Shown piece after piece: positions 8,795 through 17,271 of a stretch of 52,492 nucleotides of DNA. The DNA is taken from positions 618,519 to 671,010 of the forward strand of contig CP070634.1 in assembly GCA_020356105.1 (NCBI GenBank), given 5' to 3'. The notes under the pieces are model-generated. The model had not been told where the DNA came from. It ran no database searches and saw nothing but the letters and a program-made list of their open reading frames with translations. The stretch's first letter is position 1; every line of letters begins with the position of its first letter. The position numbers and the translations under genes are program-made. Source of the stretch: Rhodospirillales bacterium. Lineage in GTDB: Bacteria; Pseudomonadota; Alphaproteobacteria; UBA8366; JADFVY01.

Positions 8795-9490
8795 ATGATC
8801 GACCTCTACACTTGGCCGACTCCGAACGGCCACAAGATCCACATCATGCTCGAGGAGACCGGCCTTGCCTACCGGGTGATCCCGATCGATATCGGCAAGG
8901 GCGACCAGTTCGATCCCGAGTTCCTGAAGATCAGCCCGAACAACAAGATGCCGGCGATCGTCGATCCAGACGGGCCGGACGGCGCGCCGATCGCGCTGTT
9001 CGAATCCGGAGCGATTCTCATCTACCTCGCAGAGAAAACGGGGCGATTCCTTCCCGCCGCGCCCCGGGCCCGCTACACGGTGCTGCAATGGCTGATGTTC
9101 CAGATGGGCGGCGTCGGCCCGATGCTCGGCCAGGCGCATCATTTCCGTATCTACGCGCCCGAGAAAATCCCCTATGCGATCGACCGCTACACCAACGAGG
9201 CCGGGCGCCTATACCGGGTCGTCGACCGCCGCCTCGGCGAGGCCGCTTGGCTTGGCGGCGACGATTACTCGATTGCCGACATGGCGACATTCCCCTGGCT
9301 TCGCGGCTATGAACGGCAGGGCCAGGACCTGGCCGACTATCCCAACCTTGCCCGTTGGTTCGAGACGATCAATCAACGGCCGGCCGTGCAGCGCGCTCTC
9401 CAGGTTCTCGCCGAGCACCGCACCAGTGGGCAGCTGTCCGACGAAGCGCGGAAAAACCTTTTCGGCGCAAGGCAGTTCGCCAAACATTAA
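8795..9490 (+). CDS. Glutathione S-transferase, Nu-class/YfcG-like
   Basis: This is a 231-residue cytoplasmic glutathione transferase. It opens MIDLYTWPTPNGHKIHIMLE. The TPNG run right after the first strand is the glutathione-contact signature of the YfcG/YghU (Nu-class) enzymes, which have disulfide-bond reductase activity and no catalytic Cys. ISPNNKMPAIVD gives the cis-Pro motif and LFESGAILIYLAEKTG the Glu-Ser glutathione site. The C-terminal helical domain follows (YSIADMATFPWLRGYERQ). The ATG at 8795 was preferred over one at 8750 because family proteins begin directly with this strand. It seems to be a single gene between unrelated neighbours. Confidence 0.93.
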   Translation: MIDLYTWPTPNGHKIHIMLEETGLAYRVIPIDIGKGDQFDPEFLKISPNNKMPAIVDPDGPDGAPIALFESGAILIYLAEKTGRFLPAAPRARYTVLQWLMFQMGGVGPMLGQAHHFRIYAPEKIPYAIDRYTNEAGRLYRVVDRRLGEAAWLGGDDYSIADMATFPWLRGYERQGQDLADYPNLARWFETINQRPAVQRALQVLAEHRTSGQLSDEARKNLFGARQFAKH

Positions 9491-9559
9491 CCAATCCTTA
9501 GCCGATCCCCTATATCGTCGACCCTGAGATTTAGCGATTTGGCCACGGGCGGATCGACA

Positions 9560-10339
9560 GTGGCGGAAAAACAGGCACTCATCAGCGGCGTCTTCACCGG
9601 CGCGTCCGCTGAGATGATCGAATACATGCGCCAGGACTTCCTCGACACCACGGGGGAGCGGGTGCAATTGTTCGAGCAGTCCCTGTCCGATGGCGCCGAT
9701 CTTGCTTCGCTGCGCTATTTCGCCTTCGAGGTCAAAGGCCAGGCGCGCAATTTCGGCATGCCGCTGCTCGGCATCATCGCCGCCCGGCTGGAGGATTATC
9801 TCAATGCCCTCGACCACATAAGCGAGTGGTCTGCAGCCGGGATCAACGCCTTCCTCGATACCATGCGCAGCGCCATCGACGGCGGCATCGCCGACGATGC
9901 CGAGCCGAGCCTCATCGTCCGCAGCCTGCCCGCCCGCCCGCGCCTGCTCGGCGTCGACGATAACGACGCGCTCGACGTCGAGGTCATGCTGGTGATGGAG
10001 CACACCTCGCAGACCACCTATGTCGAACGCGAGATGCAGGCCTGCGGCTATCGCACGACGATCGTCTCCTCGCCGTTCGAGGCTTTCGAGAGCGTCATCC
10101 GCACGCGTCCCGACATGGTGATTGTCTCGGCCGTCCTGCCGGGTCTTTCCGGCATCGACCTAGCCACCGCGCTGGCGACCATGCCGGACACGCGCAACAC
10201 CCCGGTCGCGGTGCTGACCAGCCTTGACGATGACAGTACCGACCTTAACCTGCTGCCGAAATCGGTGCCCGTGATTCACAGGGGTGATCGTTTCGGCGAC
10301 GACCTCGCCAAGGCGCTGAGCCACCACTTCCTGTTATAG
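9560..10339 (+). CDS. HPt-like plus receiver-like protein lacking both phospho-sites
   Basis: This is about 259 residues from a GTG start preceded by GGGCGGA; a TTG at 9539 is the alternative. Residues about 10-110 look like a histidine phosphotransfer bundle. The motif that normally reads AHxLKG is AFEVKGQARNFG, with Phe 56 in place of the phospho-accepting His. Residues about 140-255 look like a response-regulator receiver, but the paired acidic residues are Glu-His (about 147-148) and the phospho-Asp is Ser 190 (VIVSAVLPGLSG). The conserved Thr is kept in AVLTS. No output domain is present. It may act by binding partners rather than by phosphorelay, which is inference. No histidine kinase is nearby. 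Confidence 0.7.
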   Translation: MAEKQALISGVFTGASAEMIEYMRQDFLDTTGERVQLFEQSLSDGADLASLRYFAFEVKGQARNFGMPLLGIIAARLEDYLNALDHISEWSAAGINAFLDTMRSAIDGGIADDAEPSLIVRSLPARPRLLGVDDNDALDVEVMLVMEHTSQTTYVEREMQACGYRTTIVSSPFEAFESVIRTRPDMVIVSAVLPGLSGIDLATALATMPDTRNTPVAVLTSLDDDSTDLNLLPKSVPVIHRGDRFGDDLAKALSHHFLL

Positions 10340-10531
10340 CGGTCTTCGCGAAACGCGCCTTGCGCACAACGCGGCGCCTGATGCCGATCCGGTGACGTGG
10401 CGGCGGAACTCGGCCGCACAAAGGTGGCGAAAGCGGGCGTCCGACCGCATACACAATCGTGTTCTGGCGCCGTGACGGGCAGGTTCCGCGGTCGAGCCCG
10501 TTATAGGGATAACATCCTGGGTGGCCGCGGC

Positions 10532-10933
10532 TCAGCGCGGTGGCAGCATGGCCTGATCGATGAAGAACAGATCCGTCAGGAATGATCGCACGGCGATCAG
10601 CCCGTTGGTGTTGTCGACCATGTCGGAACTGATCGACGGCTGGCTTAGAAGCACGGCGATCACCGAACGCATGACCGCAAGGTCGGCGAGGAACCGGTCG
10701 CGGAACGGGCCCGCGGCCGGACCCGCAAGAGCGCTCGGAGCCGCATTCTCCATCGCCTCGAGGGCGGCGGCGAAGCGATTCAGATAATCGCGGATCTTCG
10801 AGACGCCCTCGTCCTCGGCCTCGCGCTTGCGGCCCTGCGCCGCGTAGGCCAGCATGAACTCATACGATTCCTCGACCGTGTCGATGGTGTCGCGCAGCGC
10901 CACCGCATGGCGATGCTCAGCGCTCGTGGTCAT
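10532..10933 (-). CDS. Small helical hypothetical protein at end of Mo-hydroxylase operon
   Basis: This is a 133-residue protein of unknown family, predicted to be mostly alpha-helical and soluble, with no signal peptide or metal-binding motif. It begins MTTSAEHRHAVALRDTIDTV. Its first 17 bases overlap the 3' end of the cytochrome b gene, so the two are translationally coupled. As the last gene of the molybdenum hydroxylase operon it might be an assembly or chaperone factor, by analogy with small helical chaperones of other molybdoenzymes, but it has no recognisable XdhC, PaoD, NarJ or TorD signature. The function is therefore open. Confidence 0.65.
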   Translation of the reverse strand: MTTSAEHRHAVALRDTIDTVEESYEFMLAYAAQGRKREAEDEGVSKIRDYLNRFAAALEAMENAAPSALAGPAAGPFRDRFLADLAVMRSVIAVLLSQPSISSDMVDNTNGLIAVRSFLTDLFFIDQAMLPPR

Positions 10934-11528
10934 GTTCCGAGCCTCTCATCAAGAGCGGGCCGCGGCCCCCGATCATCGATTTCAACGTCGCCCAATGCTC
11001 CGGGAGCAGGGCAAAATAGACGTGCAGAATGATGAGAAACAGGATCGCCAGCGACGCCAGGCCGTGGGCGACATAGACGAGGCCCCACTGCGCGTCGGAC
11101 AGGATCGAGGGATCTCGCCGCCACCACGGCGTGTCGATCTTGGCCATCATAACTAGCCCCGTCACGGCCAACACCAGGACAACCAGGCCGGACAGCCAGT
11201 GATAACCCTTCTGGTAGGCGTCGTACTTGGCCTGCGCCCGTGGCTCCGGCCGCGCGTGCCAATCGAGCAACACCTCTCGCAGATCGTCCGATCCCGGCAT
11301 CATCTCGGCAAGGCCGTGGACCAGCCCGACGCGCAGCCAATGGAAGAGAATGGCGGCCACCAGCACGAACCCGGCGATCCAGTGCAGCGGGACCCAGTCG
11401 AAGCGAAGGCCGAGGATCGGCAGGAACGCGGAGCCGCACAGCGCGATCACGCTAAGCGCCATCGTCCAGTGGAAGAGCCTGTCGGGCCATTGATGTCGCA
11501 CCCCGGTCTTGTCCGGTTGCGCTTGCAT
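10917..11528 (-). CDS. Cytochrome b561/formate dehydrogenase gamma-type membrane protein
   Basis: This is a 203-residue inner-membrane di-heme cytochrome b candidate of the FdnI/hydrogenase cytochrome b type. Four membrane segments are visible, each carrying possible heme-ligand His residues: DRLFHWTMALSVIAL, LHWIAGFVLVAAILFHWL, KGYHWLSGLVVLVLAVTGL and VAHGLASLAILFLIILHVYF. The ATG at 11526-11528 was taken over a TTG two codons upstream. Such proteins pass electrons from a periplasmic oxidoreductase to quinone. Its place directly downstream of three Mo-hydroxylase subunits suggests it is their membrane electron acceptor; this is inference from context. Upstream is a 48-residue single-span peptide, 54 bp away. 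Confidence 0.85.
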   Translation of the reverse strand: MQAQPDKTGVRHQWPDRLFHWTMALSVIALCGSAFLPILGLRFDWVPLHWIAGFVLVAAILFHWLRVGLVHGLAEMMPGSDDLREVLLDWHARPEPRAQAKYDAYQKGYHWLSGLVVLVLAVTGLVMMAKIDTPWWRRDPSILSDAQWGLVYVAHGLASLAILFLIILHVYFALLPEHWATLKSMIGGRGPLLMRGSEHDHER

Positions 11529-11582
11529 TCGCAAGCCTCCCCCCGGCCAGCATGGCCGAGCGTCCTGTTGCGGGCAAAAGCG

Positions 11583-11729
11583 TCAGCGTGCGCGACGGCG
11601 CGCCCGCATTACCTGATGCACGATAATGGCGATGCCCGCAAGCGCGACCGGAACCCACAACAGGTCCCAGGACACGCCGACGAGCAGTTTTCGACCGTAG
11701 ACGTCCGTTGTGAAGCGCAGGATCTCCAT
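11583..11729 (-). CDS. 48-residue single-span membrane peptide
   Basis: This very short gene reads MEILRFTTDVYGRKLLVGVS and then WDLLWVPVALAGIAIIVHQV, ending in a basic tail MRARRRAR. The second stretch is one membrane helix, and the positive tail predicts a cytoplasmic C-terminus. It starts 4 bp after the stop of the FAD subunit, with GAGG spanning that stop as a possible ribosome site, and it lies between the FAD subunit and the cytochrome b. Its codon pattern and hydrophobicity support a real gene. It may be a small subunit that anchors the periplasmic enzyme to the cytochrome. I know of no named family. Confidence 0.65.
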   Translation of the reverse strand: MEILRFTTDVYGRKLLVGVSWDLLWVPVALAGIAIIVHQVMRARRRAR

Positions 11730-11733
11730 CGCC

Positions 11734-12729
11734 TCAGGCCGCCAGCGAGCGGGTGGCGCGCCGGGCCAAATTCTCCAGCAACGGGATCTTGAAGTGGTTG
11801 TAGTTGAGCGGCTTCGCGCCCCGCGATGCGACCCGCGCAACCAGCGTTTCCAGTTCCTCGCCCGGTGTTTCGCCCTTGATCAGGTCTTCGACGCTGGTCA
11901 TCCGCCTTGGCGTGCACTGCACTGCGCCGCTGGCCAGCCGCACATCGGCGATGCGGCCGCCGTCCATCTTCGCCGCCATGGCGATGCTGAGCAGCGCGAA
12001 ATCCCATGCGTTGCGGTCGGCAACCTTCTCGAAATACTGGCGCGATCCGGCCCATCTGCCGGGCAACCGCACGCCGAGCAGAAGATCGCCCGGCTCGAGC
12101 ACGGTCATGCGGGTAATATCGATCTCCGGCCCGATGAAGAAGTCTTCGGCCTTGACGATCCGCTCACCCTTCGAGTTGCGGATCACCAATTCGGCTTCCA
12201 GGACGACCGCGGCCGGCGCCGTATCGGAGGGCGTGACCGCAACGCAACGACGCGCCTCGAACAGGGTGTGCTCCCGGTTCATCGCCGTCGGCGTGTTGGC
12301 ATAGCAGGTATTGCCGCCTGCCCGGTAGCAGGGAAACCCGTCGCGATAATAGCCGCAGCGGGTGTCCTGAGAGAGATTGCCGCCCAGCGTGCCGGCATTG
12401 CGGATCTGCGGGCTGGCAACGCGGCCCGCGGCCTCTGCAAGGACCGGGAACCTGCCGCGGACGGCCGGGCTCTCATTGACCTCGGTCAGCGTCGTCATGG
12501 CGCCGATATAAAGGCCGCCATCACCTTCCTCGCGGATCCCGTGAAGCTCGGCGATGCCGGAAATGTCGACCAGCACCGGCGGTTTCTTCACGCGGTCCTT
12601 GAACCAGTCCAGGCTGTCCTTGCCGCCGGCGATGACCCAAGCCTCCTTGCCGTGCTCGTCTAGCAGGTCCAGCGCGTCGGCGACGGATCCCGGCTGGTAC
12701 AGTTCGAACTCGTGCATGACGTCAGACAT
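11734..12729 (-). CDS. FAD/4Fe-4S subunit of molybdenum hydroxylase (PaoB/HcrB-like)
   Basis: This 331-residue medium subunit belongs to the xanthine dehydrogenase family. The FAD-binding fold shows VIAGGKDSL near the N-terminus and AGTLGGNLSQDTRCGYYRDG in the middle. Right after it is a Cys-rich insertion, with Cys in CGYYRDGFPC, GNTC and EARRC, matching the extra 4Fe-4S cluster known from 4-hydroxybenzoyl-CoA reductase HcrB and aldehyde oxidoreductase PaoB. It passes electrons between the Mo/2Fe-2S side and an external acceptor. It lies 24 bp after the Mo subunit gene. It has no signal peptide, so in a periplasmic complex it would be carried out by the Tat signal of the 2Fe-2S subunit, as in PaoABC. 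Confidence 0.92.
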   Translation of the reverse strand: MSDVMHEFELYQPGSVADALDLLDEHGKEAWVIAGGKDSLDWFKDRVKKPPVLVDISGIAELHGIREEGDGGLYIGAMTTLTEVNESPAVRGRFPVLAEAAGRVASPQIRNAGTLGGNLSQDTRCGYYRDGFPCYRAGGNTCYANTPTAMNREHTLFEARRCVAVTPSDTAPAAVVLEAELVIRNSKGERIVKAEDFFIGPEIDITRMTVLEPGDLLLGVRLPGRWAGSRQYFEKVADRNAWDFALLSIAMAAKMDGGRIADVRLASGAVQCTPRRMTSVEDLIKGETPGEELETLVARVASRGAKPLNYNHFKIPLLENLARRATRSLAA

Positions 12730-12753
12730 CGTCTCGTCTCCCCGCCTTCCGGC

Positions 12754-15168
12754 TCACTCACAATTGGTTTGCAGCGGCTTGTGGGACTGTGGTCGACCTG
12801 CCGCCGCGTTGATGATCATGTCGGTGACGATCGGGGTCCGGTTGAACATGTATCCGCCCAGCGCCTCCGATATCGCGCAGATCAGGGCTGACGAGGCCGC
12901 GCCTTCGAGCGGCTCGCCCACCCCCTTGGCGCCGATGGGGTTCTGGGGGTCAGCCTGATCAACCGCGTCCCAGCCCATCTCGGCGGGTATGTCGAGATAG
13001 GTGTGGGGCTTGGCCTGGTGCAGGCTGCGGGCCCCAGGCCGGCCATAGGCCGGATCGTAAATATGCCGCTCGGTCGAGGCGAGGCCGAACCCCATGACGG
13101 CGCCGCCGCGCACCTGTGCGGCGAGTCCCTGCGGATGCATCACCGTGCCGCAATCGGCAACGCCGAGGAAGTCGAGAATCTCGTATTTGCCGGTCTCCAG
13201 ATCGAGTTCGATCTCGATGAAACCGGCCGACAGTGCCGGGACCACGCCCTCCTTGGCAAGGTTGTCCTTGGCGACACCAATCAGCCCGGTGCCGGCGATC
13301 GCTGCGACCGCGGCCTTGGTCATCGGATTGATGTTCTCCGGCACCTCCTGGCCGCTGAATGCGCCGCCGAGCTTGATCGCCCGTTTCGCGCAGTCGGCGA
13401 AGGAGACTCGCAAGTCCGCGTTCGATTTGTGCACCACATGCTCGTCCACCAGATCGTAATCGTCGGGCGATCCGCCCAGATCCATCGACGCGAGCCCGAG
13501 CAGCTTGTCCCTGGCGTCGCTCGCCGCGACATAGTTGGTCCGCGACATCGTGAAGCTGGTGTTGGAGCCGAACTGGCCGAGGTTCCACGGCAGGCTGCGC
13601 GCCGTGCCGCCGCGCTCGATGGTGCAGCGCGACCAGTCGTAGCCGAGCACCTCGGCCGCGACCCGTGATGTCGAGGCATAGGAGAAGGTGCCGAGATTGC
13701 CGACCCCCGTATGGATGTGGAGGATGCCATCCGGCGTGATCCGTACCAGCCCGTCAAAGCCGTTGCGCCCGGCGCTGTGATATGCTTGGCCGACGGCCAC
13801 GGCGCGGACCTTCGAGCCGTTGCGCTGGCCGGAGGCCTTCACCCGTTCCGCCCAGTTGAATCGCTCGGCCCCCTTTTCTAGGGCATCGCGCAGATAGGCG
13901 CTGGTCACGGGGCCCTGCTCGGCGCCGTATCTTGCGTCCTTGCCGCCGCCGCCCGGGGCGTTCGCCAGGCGGATCGCAAGCCGGTCGATGCCGAGCTCGC
14001 GCGCCGCCTTGTCCATCAGGGGCTCGAACATGTTGGCGGTCTGGTTCTCTCCCGGTCCCCGCTGCGCCCCCTTCGGCACGGTGTTGGTCAGCACCGGAAT
14101 GGCGCGGAACCGCATGTTCTCAGGCTGATAGACGATGCTCGTGGCGTTGCCGACATTGTCGGCGTCAGGGAATCCCGATGTCGAGCCGAGATCCTGGACG
14201 ACGAAGACATCGGCCGCGATCAACCGCCCATCCTGGCGAAAACCGAATCTCGCCCAAGCCTGGAAGCCGGCCCGCGCGTAGCCGTTGTAATACTCCTCGG
14301 CGCGGCTTACGCGCGCGAGGCACGGACGGCCGCCCAGCTTCTTCGACATCAACGCCGGCAGCGCCATGAGCGGGTAGGAGGTGGCCTTGCCGCCGAACCC
14401 GCCGCCGCAATACTCGGCAACGAACACCAAGTCTGACAGCTCGATGCCGATCAGCCGCGCCAGCGCAGGCTGGGCGAACGCGGTCGACTGCGTCGATCCC
14501 CAGACATGACACTTGCCGTTCTCCCAATAGGCGGCAGCCGTGCGCGGCTCCATCGCGTGGTGTGCGTTCGACGCGTGAACCATACTCTCTTCGACGACGA
14601 CGGCAGCCTCCTTGAAGGCGTTGTCGACATCACCGAATGCCCATTCCACTACCGGTTTGCCTTTCGGCAGGGTCTCCTCTCCGGCAAGCGCGAAGTCCTT
14701 GCCGCTCCACTTGATCTCCTGGAACTCGATACGCCGGCCGGCCACATTGCCGCCGTTGTGCGCGTTGGGCCCACCGGGTCTCAGGCTTTCCAGCGGGTCG
14801 ACGCAGAAGGGCAGCGGTTCCAACTCGATCTCGATCGCCGCCACCGCATCCTCGGCCGCCTGTTCGGTCTCTGCCGCGATCGCGACGATCGGCTGCCCGA
14901 CATAGGCCGGCTCGGCCGCCAGGATCGGTTGACCCGGCAGCGTCGGCTGCTTGACCTCGTCCGGTGTCAGCGCGGCAAGGAAGCCCGGTACCTTCTCCGC
15001 CCGACCAAGTTCTATCTTCTTGACCATGGCGTGTGGCATGGGCGACGCCAGGATGCGGATGAACGCCATGCCGTCGGCGCGGAAATCCTCGGCGTAGCGC
15101 GCCGCGCCCGTGACCTTGGCCTCTAGGTCCGGCGGCGTGAAATTCTTGCCAATCAGCTTGTAAGCCAT
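12754..15168 (-). CDS. Molybdopterin-binding large subunit, xanthine dehydrogenase family
   Basis: This 804-residue catalytic subunit carries the molybdenum cofactor. It starts MAYKLIGKNFTPPDLEAKVT, followed by the usual TGAARYAEDF. Family motifs include EYCGGGFGGKATSYP for the Mo-pterin region, PKGAQRGPGENQTANMFEPL in the middle, and GAKGVGEPLEGAASSAL near the C-terminus, where the Glu after GVG is the expected catalytic base. The length matches the large subunit of three-subunit enzymes. The closest architecture I recognise is PaoC (periplasmic aldehyde oxidoreductase) and related oxidoreductases. The substrate cannot be deduced. It starts 2 bp after the 2Fe-2S subunit stop. Confidence 0.93.
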   Translation of the reverse strand: MAYKLIGKNFTPPDLEAKVTGAARYAEDFRADGMAFIRILASPMPHAMVKKIELGRAEKVPGFLAALTPDEVKQPTLPGQPILAAEPAYVGQPIVAIAAETEQAAEDAVAAIEIELEPLPFCVDPLESLRPGGPNAHNGGNVAGRRIEFQEIKWSGKDFALAGEETLPKGKPVVEWAFGDVDNAFKEAAVVVEESMVHASNAHHAMEPRTAAAYWENGKCHVWGSTQSTAFAQPALARLIGIELSDLVFVAEYCGGGFGGKATSYPLMALPALMSKKLGGRPCLARVSRAEEYYNGYARAGFQAWARFGFRQDGRLIAADVFVVQDLGSTSGFPDADNVGNATSIVYQPENMRFRAIPVLTNTVPKGAQRGPGENQTANMFEPLMDKAARELGIDRLAIRLANAPGGGGKDARYGAEQGPVTSAYLRDALEKGAERFNWAERVKASGQRNGSKVRAVAVGQAYHSAGRNGFDGLVRITPDGILHIHTGVGNLGTFSYASTSRVAAEVLGYDWSRCTIERGGTARSLPWNLGQFGSNTSFTMSRTNYVAASDARDKLLGLASMDLGGSPDDYDLVDEHVVHKSNADLRVSFADCAKRAIKLGGAFSGQEVPENINPMTKAAVAAIAGTGLIGVAKDNLAKEGVVPALSAGFIEIELDLETGKYEILDFLGVADCGTVMHPQGLAAQVRGGAVMGFGLASTERHIYDPAYGRPGARSLHQAKPHTYLDIPAEMGWDAVDQADPQNPIGAKGVGEPLEGAASSALICAISEALGGYMFNRTPIVTDMIINAAAGRPQSHKPLQTNCE

Positions 15169-15170
15169 CG

Positions 15171-15854
15171 TCAGGCCCTCCCTGCCGCTTTCATGACTCC
15201 GCGCAGATAATGGTCATAGGCGCCACAGCGGCAGAGGTTGCCGGACATCGCCAGGCGCGCCTCGTCGACCGTCGGATTGGGGTTCTTTTTGAGCAGCGCC
15301 ACCGCGGTGACGACCTGCCCCGGTGTGCAGAAGCCGCATTGCGGTCCGATTTCGTCTATGAACGCCTGCTGAACCGGGTGCAGCGTGCCATCCGGGGCCG
15401 CCACGCCCTCGACGGTGACGATATCCTTGCCCCGCACGCGATGGGTCAGGGTCGAGCACGCGTAGATCGCGGTGTCGTCTGCCATGACCGTGCAGGCGCC
15501 GCACTCGGCCCGGTTGCAACCGATCTTGGTGCCCGTCAGGCCAAGGCGATAGCGCAGCGTGTGGGCAAGCGTCTCGTTCGGCGGAACTTCTACCTGTCTC
15601 TTGCGGCCGTTGACGGTGAGAGACACCAGCCGCTCGACCGCGCGGGCATCGGCCCGTGCGTTCGGAACACCGGGGAAAATGTAAGCCGCGCCGGCGATTA
15701 CCACGCCAGAACAAACAACGCCGCGAATGAAATCGCGGCGTGACATGTTCAGAGGTTTCCAAGTCAGGGTGTCTTTGCCCTCGGGACCGATTTCGCGGAT
15801 CGCCGGCTCACAGCCATAATCCACAGTGGGGTCGTACGGACCGTATTCGTCCAT
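15171..15854 (-). CDS. 2Fe-2S subunit of molybdenum hydroxylase with Tat signal
   Basis: This 227-residue small subunit starts at an ATG with a GGGAGG ribosome site; a frame reaching 15953 is rejected. After about 37 residues it shows MSRRDFIRGVVCSGVVIAGA, a twin-arginine signal with an unusually long N-region, so the folded complex should be exported to the periplasm. Plant-type 2Fe-2S ligands are GCNRAECGACTV with a later Cys (YACSTL); the second cluster uses CGFCTPGQ and NLCRCGAY. The gene leads the operon of six genes read leftwards. The same layout (Tat on the 2Fe-2S subunit) is known from PaoABC of E. coli. No XdhC/PaoD maturation gene was found in the window. Confidence 0.94.
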   Translation of the reverse strand: MDEYGPYDPTVDYGCEPAIREIGPEGKDTLTWKPLNMSRRDFIRGVVCSGVVIAGAAYIFPGVPNARADARAVERLVSLTVNGRKRQVEVPPNETLAHTLRYRLGLTGTKIGCNRAECGACTVMADDTAIYACSTLTHRVRGKDIVTVEGVAAPDGTLHPVQQAFIDEIGPQCGFCTPGQVVTAVALLKKNPNPTVDEARLAMSGNLCRCGAYDHYLRGVMKAAGRA

Positions 15855-16310
15855 CGATAATCCTCCCTTTCCCGCCCGATCCGGCAGCGGGCATGGCCGG
15901 TGCCGGAGAGTCTGATCGATTTTTCCGGATTGCTCGGGCGCATCCTGCGACAAAATGTAGCACCCGCCACCGACAGCGGCAAGATCGCTTTCACGTCCGG
16001 CGGGCAGGCGCGATCAACCTATGGCAGCATCGGCCGGGACGGGTGGCGGCGCGGGCCAAAGTCGGCCTTCCGCCCATCGTCTTGCGTAATGCGCGAATAG
16101 AGAAATTTTTAGAGAAAATTTTGATAAAAGAATCTCAATAATTTGTCGAATTATACAGTATTGAATGATGCCTTATTCTGCGGAATTTAATAAATTGGTA
16201 ACCAATATATTTTGAGTCCCTCCGCGCGTTGCGCTATAACAATCAAGTACATTTTCGAATGCGTTTCGCCTTACGGACACAAGAACAAGATCAAGACGGG
16301 GAACCAACGA
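15855..16310. promoter_or_regulatory. AT-rich divergent regulatory region
   Basis: This 456-bp region lies between the minus-strand Mo-hydroxylase operon and the plus-strand secreted-protein gene, so it should carry both promoters. From about 16098 to 16213 it is strongly AT-rich in contrast to the GC-rich surroundings. A perfect inverted repeat, ATTGGT-A-ACCAAT, sits at 16194-16206 and is a candidate operator. Several -35/-10-like pairs are possible here, none decisive. No protein-coding gene is supported inside it. Confidence 0.5.
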
Positions 16311-17018
16311 ATGCCAAAAAGAAAAGAAAAGAGGCCAACATTTCGAAGGGTTGCACGCCTCGCCCATTTGATGATCCTTCTCGTTGCAGTCGCACTTTCC
16401 GTGTCCCTCGGTTACGAGGGCGGTGATGTGGTCATGTCAAAAGCCCACGCGGTTGGCAACGGCAATGGCAACGGCGGTACCGGCAACGGTAAAGGCCGGG
16501 GTGACACCAATGGCCGCGGCGGACAATCCGCGTCGCATGCGGACAACGGCGCGCGCGGGTCTTCGCACTCCAACGGCGCGGCCGATCGGGGCTCGCTGAA
16601 CGCTTCCAGAGCAGCGGGTGCGGGTCTCGCCCACGCCAGCGACAGGTCACCTGTCGGCGCCCTCCGCGACTATATGGGGTCGATGGTCGATTACGCGGCG
16701 GCCGTGGACGACTTGATGGAAGCCGAACGGGCCAAGCAGGAGTATCTGGACGGGCTTCCGCCCGGTCAGAGCCCCGACGAAGAGACCCTCGGCGATTTGG
16801 ATCAGGCCATCGTGGAGGCGGCAGACGCTGTGGACGATGCTCTCGAATCGGCCGCCGAATCGCTTGCCGACGCGGCCAACAAGGACGCCCGGATCACCGA
16901 GGCGGTGGTCGAGGATCTCAACGCGGAATTGGACGGCAAGCTCGAGGGATTTCTTGATCCTGACGGGCATATCGCCGACTCCGTGAAGGACCTCGTCGAC
17001 GAGCTTGCCGATCTTTGA
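16311..17018 (+). CDS. Exported Gly/Asn-rich hypothetical protein
   Basis: This is a 235-residue protein of unknown family. The start MPKRKEKRPTFRRVARLAHL has a long basic N-region, and LMILLVAVALSVSLGYEGG follows as the hydrophobic part of a signal peptide or anchor. Next comes a low-complexity segment (VGNGNGNGGTGNGKGRGDTN) rich in Gly, Asn and Ser to about residue 105. The C-terminal half is acidic and alpha-helical, with repeated Ala/Asp/Glu patterns (such as AADAVDDALESAAESLADAA) compatible with a coiled coil. It looks like a surface or periplasmic structural protein. It stands alone behind an AT-rich promoter zone and is followed by a hairpin. Confidence 0.75.
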   Translation: MPKRKEKRPTFRRVARLAHLMILLVAVALSVSLGYEGGDVVMSKAHAVGNGNGNGGTGNGKGRGDTNGRGGQSASHADNGARGSSHSNGAADRGSLNASRAAGAGLAHASDRSPVGALRDYMGSMVDYAAAVDDLMEAERAKQEYLDGLPPGQSPDEETLGDLDQAIVEAADAVDDALESAAESLADAANKDARITEAVVEDLNAELDGKLEGFLDPDGHIADSVKDLVDELADL

Positions 17019-17032
17019 CACGGGTGGGATCC

Positions 17033-17067
17033 CGGCGCCGGACTGGGTCGGCCGGCGCCGCCTTTCC
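17033..17067 (+). terminator. Candidate hairpin terminator after the Gly/Asn-rich gene
   Basis: Nine-base arms CGGCGCCGG (17033-17041) and CCGGCGCCG (17052-17060) pair perfectly around a 10-base loop, 15 bp after the stop codon. The tail CCTTTCCCC has only a short T-run, so this is a weak intrinsic terminator or an mRNA-stabilising stem. Confidence 0.45.
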
Positions 17068-17271
17068 CCTCGCAACGCGGACCGTAAATGTCCGGGCATG
17101 CTCCTGTCTCGCCGCTGGTCGGGTCGGTTGATGGCAACCGCGATCGTCGCGGAATTCGACCGGGCGCCGCCGGCGCCATAGTTGCGCTGGATCAAGGCGC
17201 AGCCGCGCGGGCTGGTGCATAGTCGCGCGAACAACCTCAACCGTGAGTTCGACACTGAATGGAGGCCTGCG

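Noticed and set aside
7541..9142. 533-codon minus-strand ORF across the spoVR end, CAP and GST genes
   Set aside because: It spans three confident plus-strand genes and shows no recognisable domain; long antisense frames are common in GC-rich DNA.
10500..10513. GTTAT-AGGG-ATAAC repeat, resembling half-sites of Zur-type boxes and part of a homing-endonuclease site
   Set aside because: It lies between convergent genes, where an operator is not expected, and the match is short.
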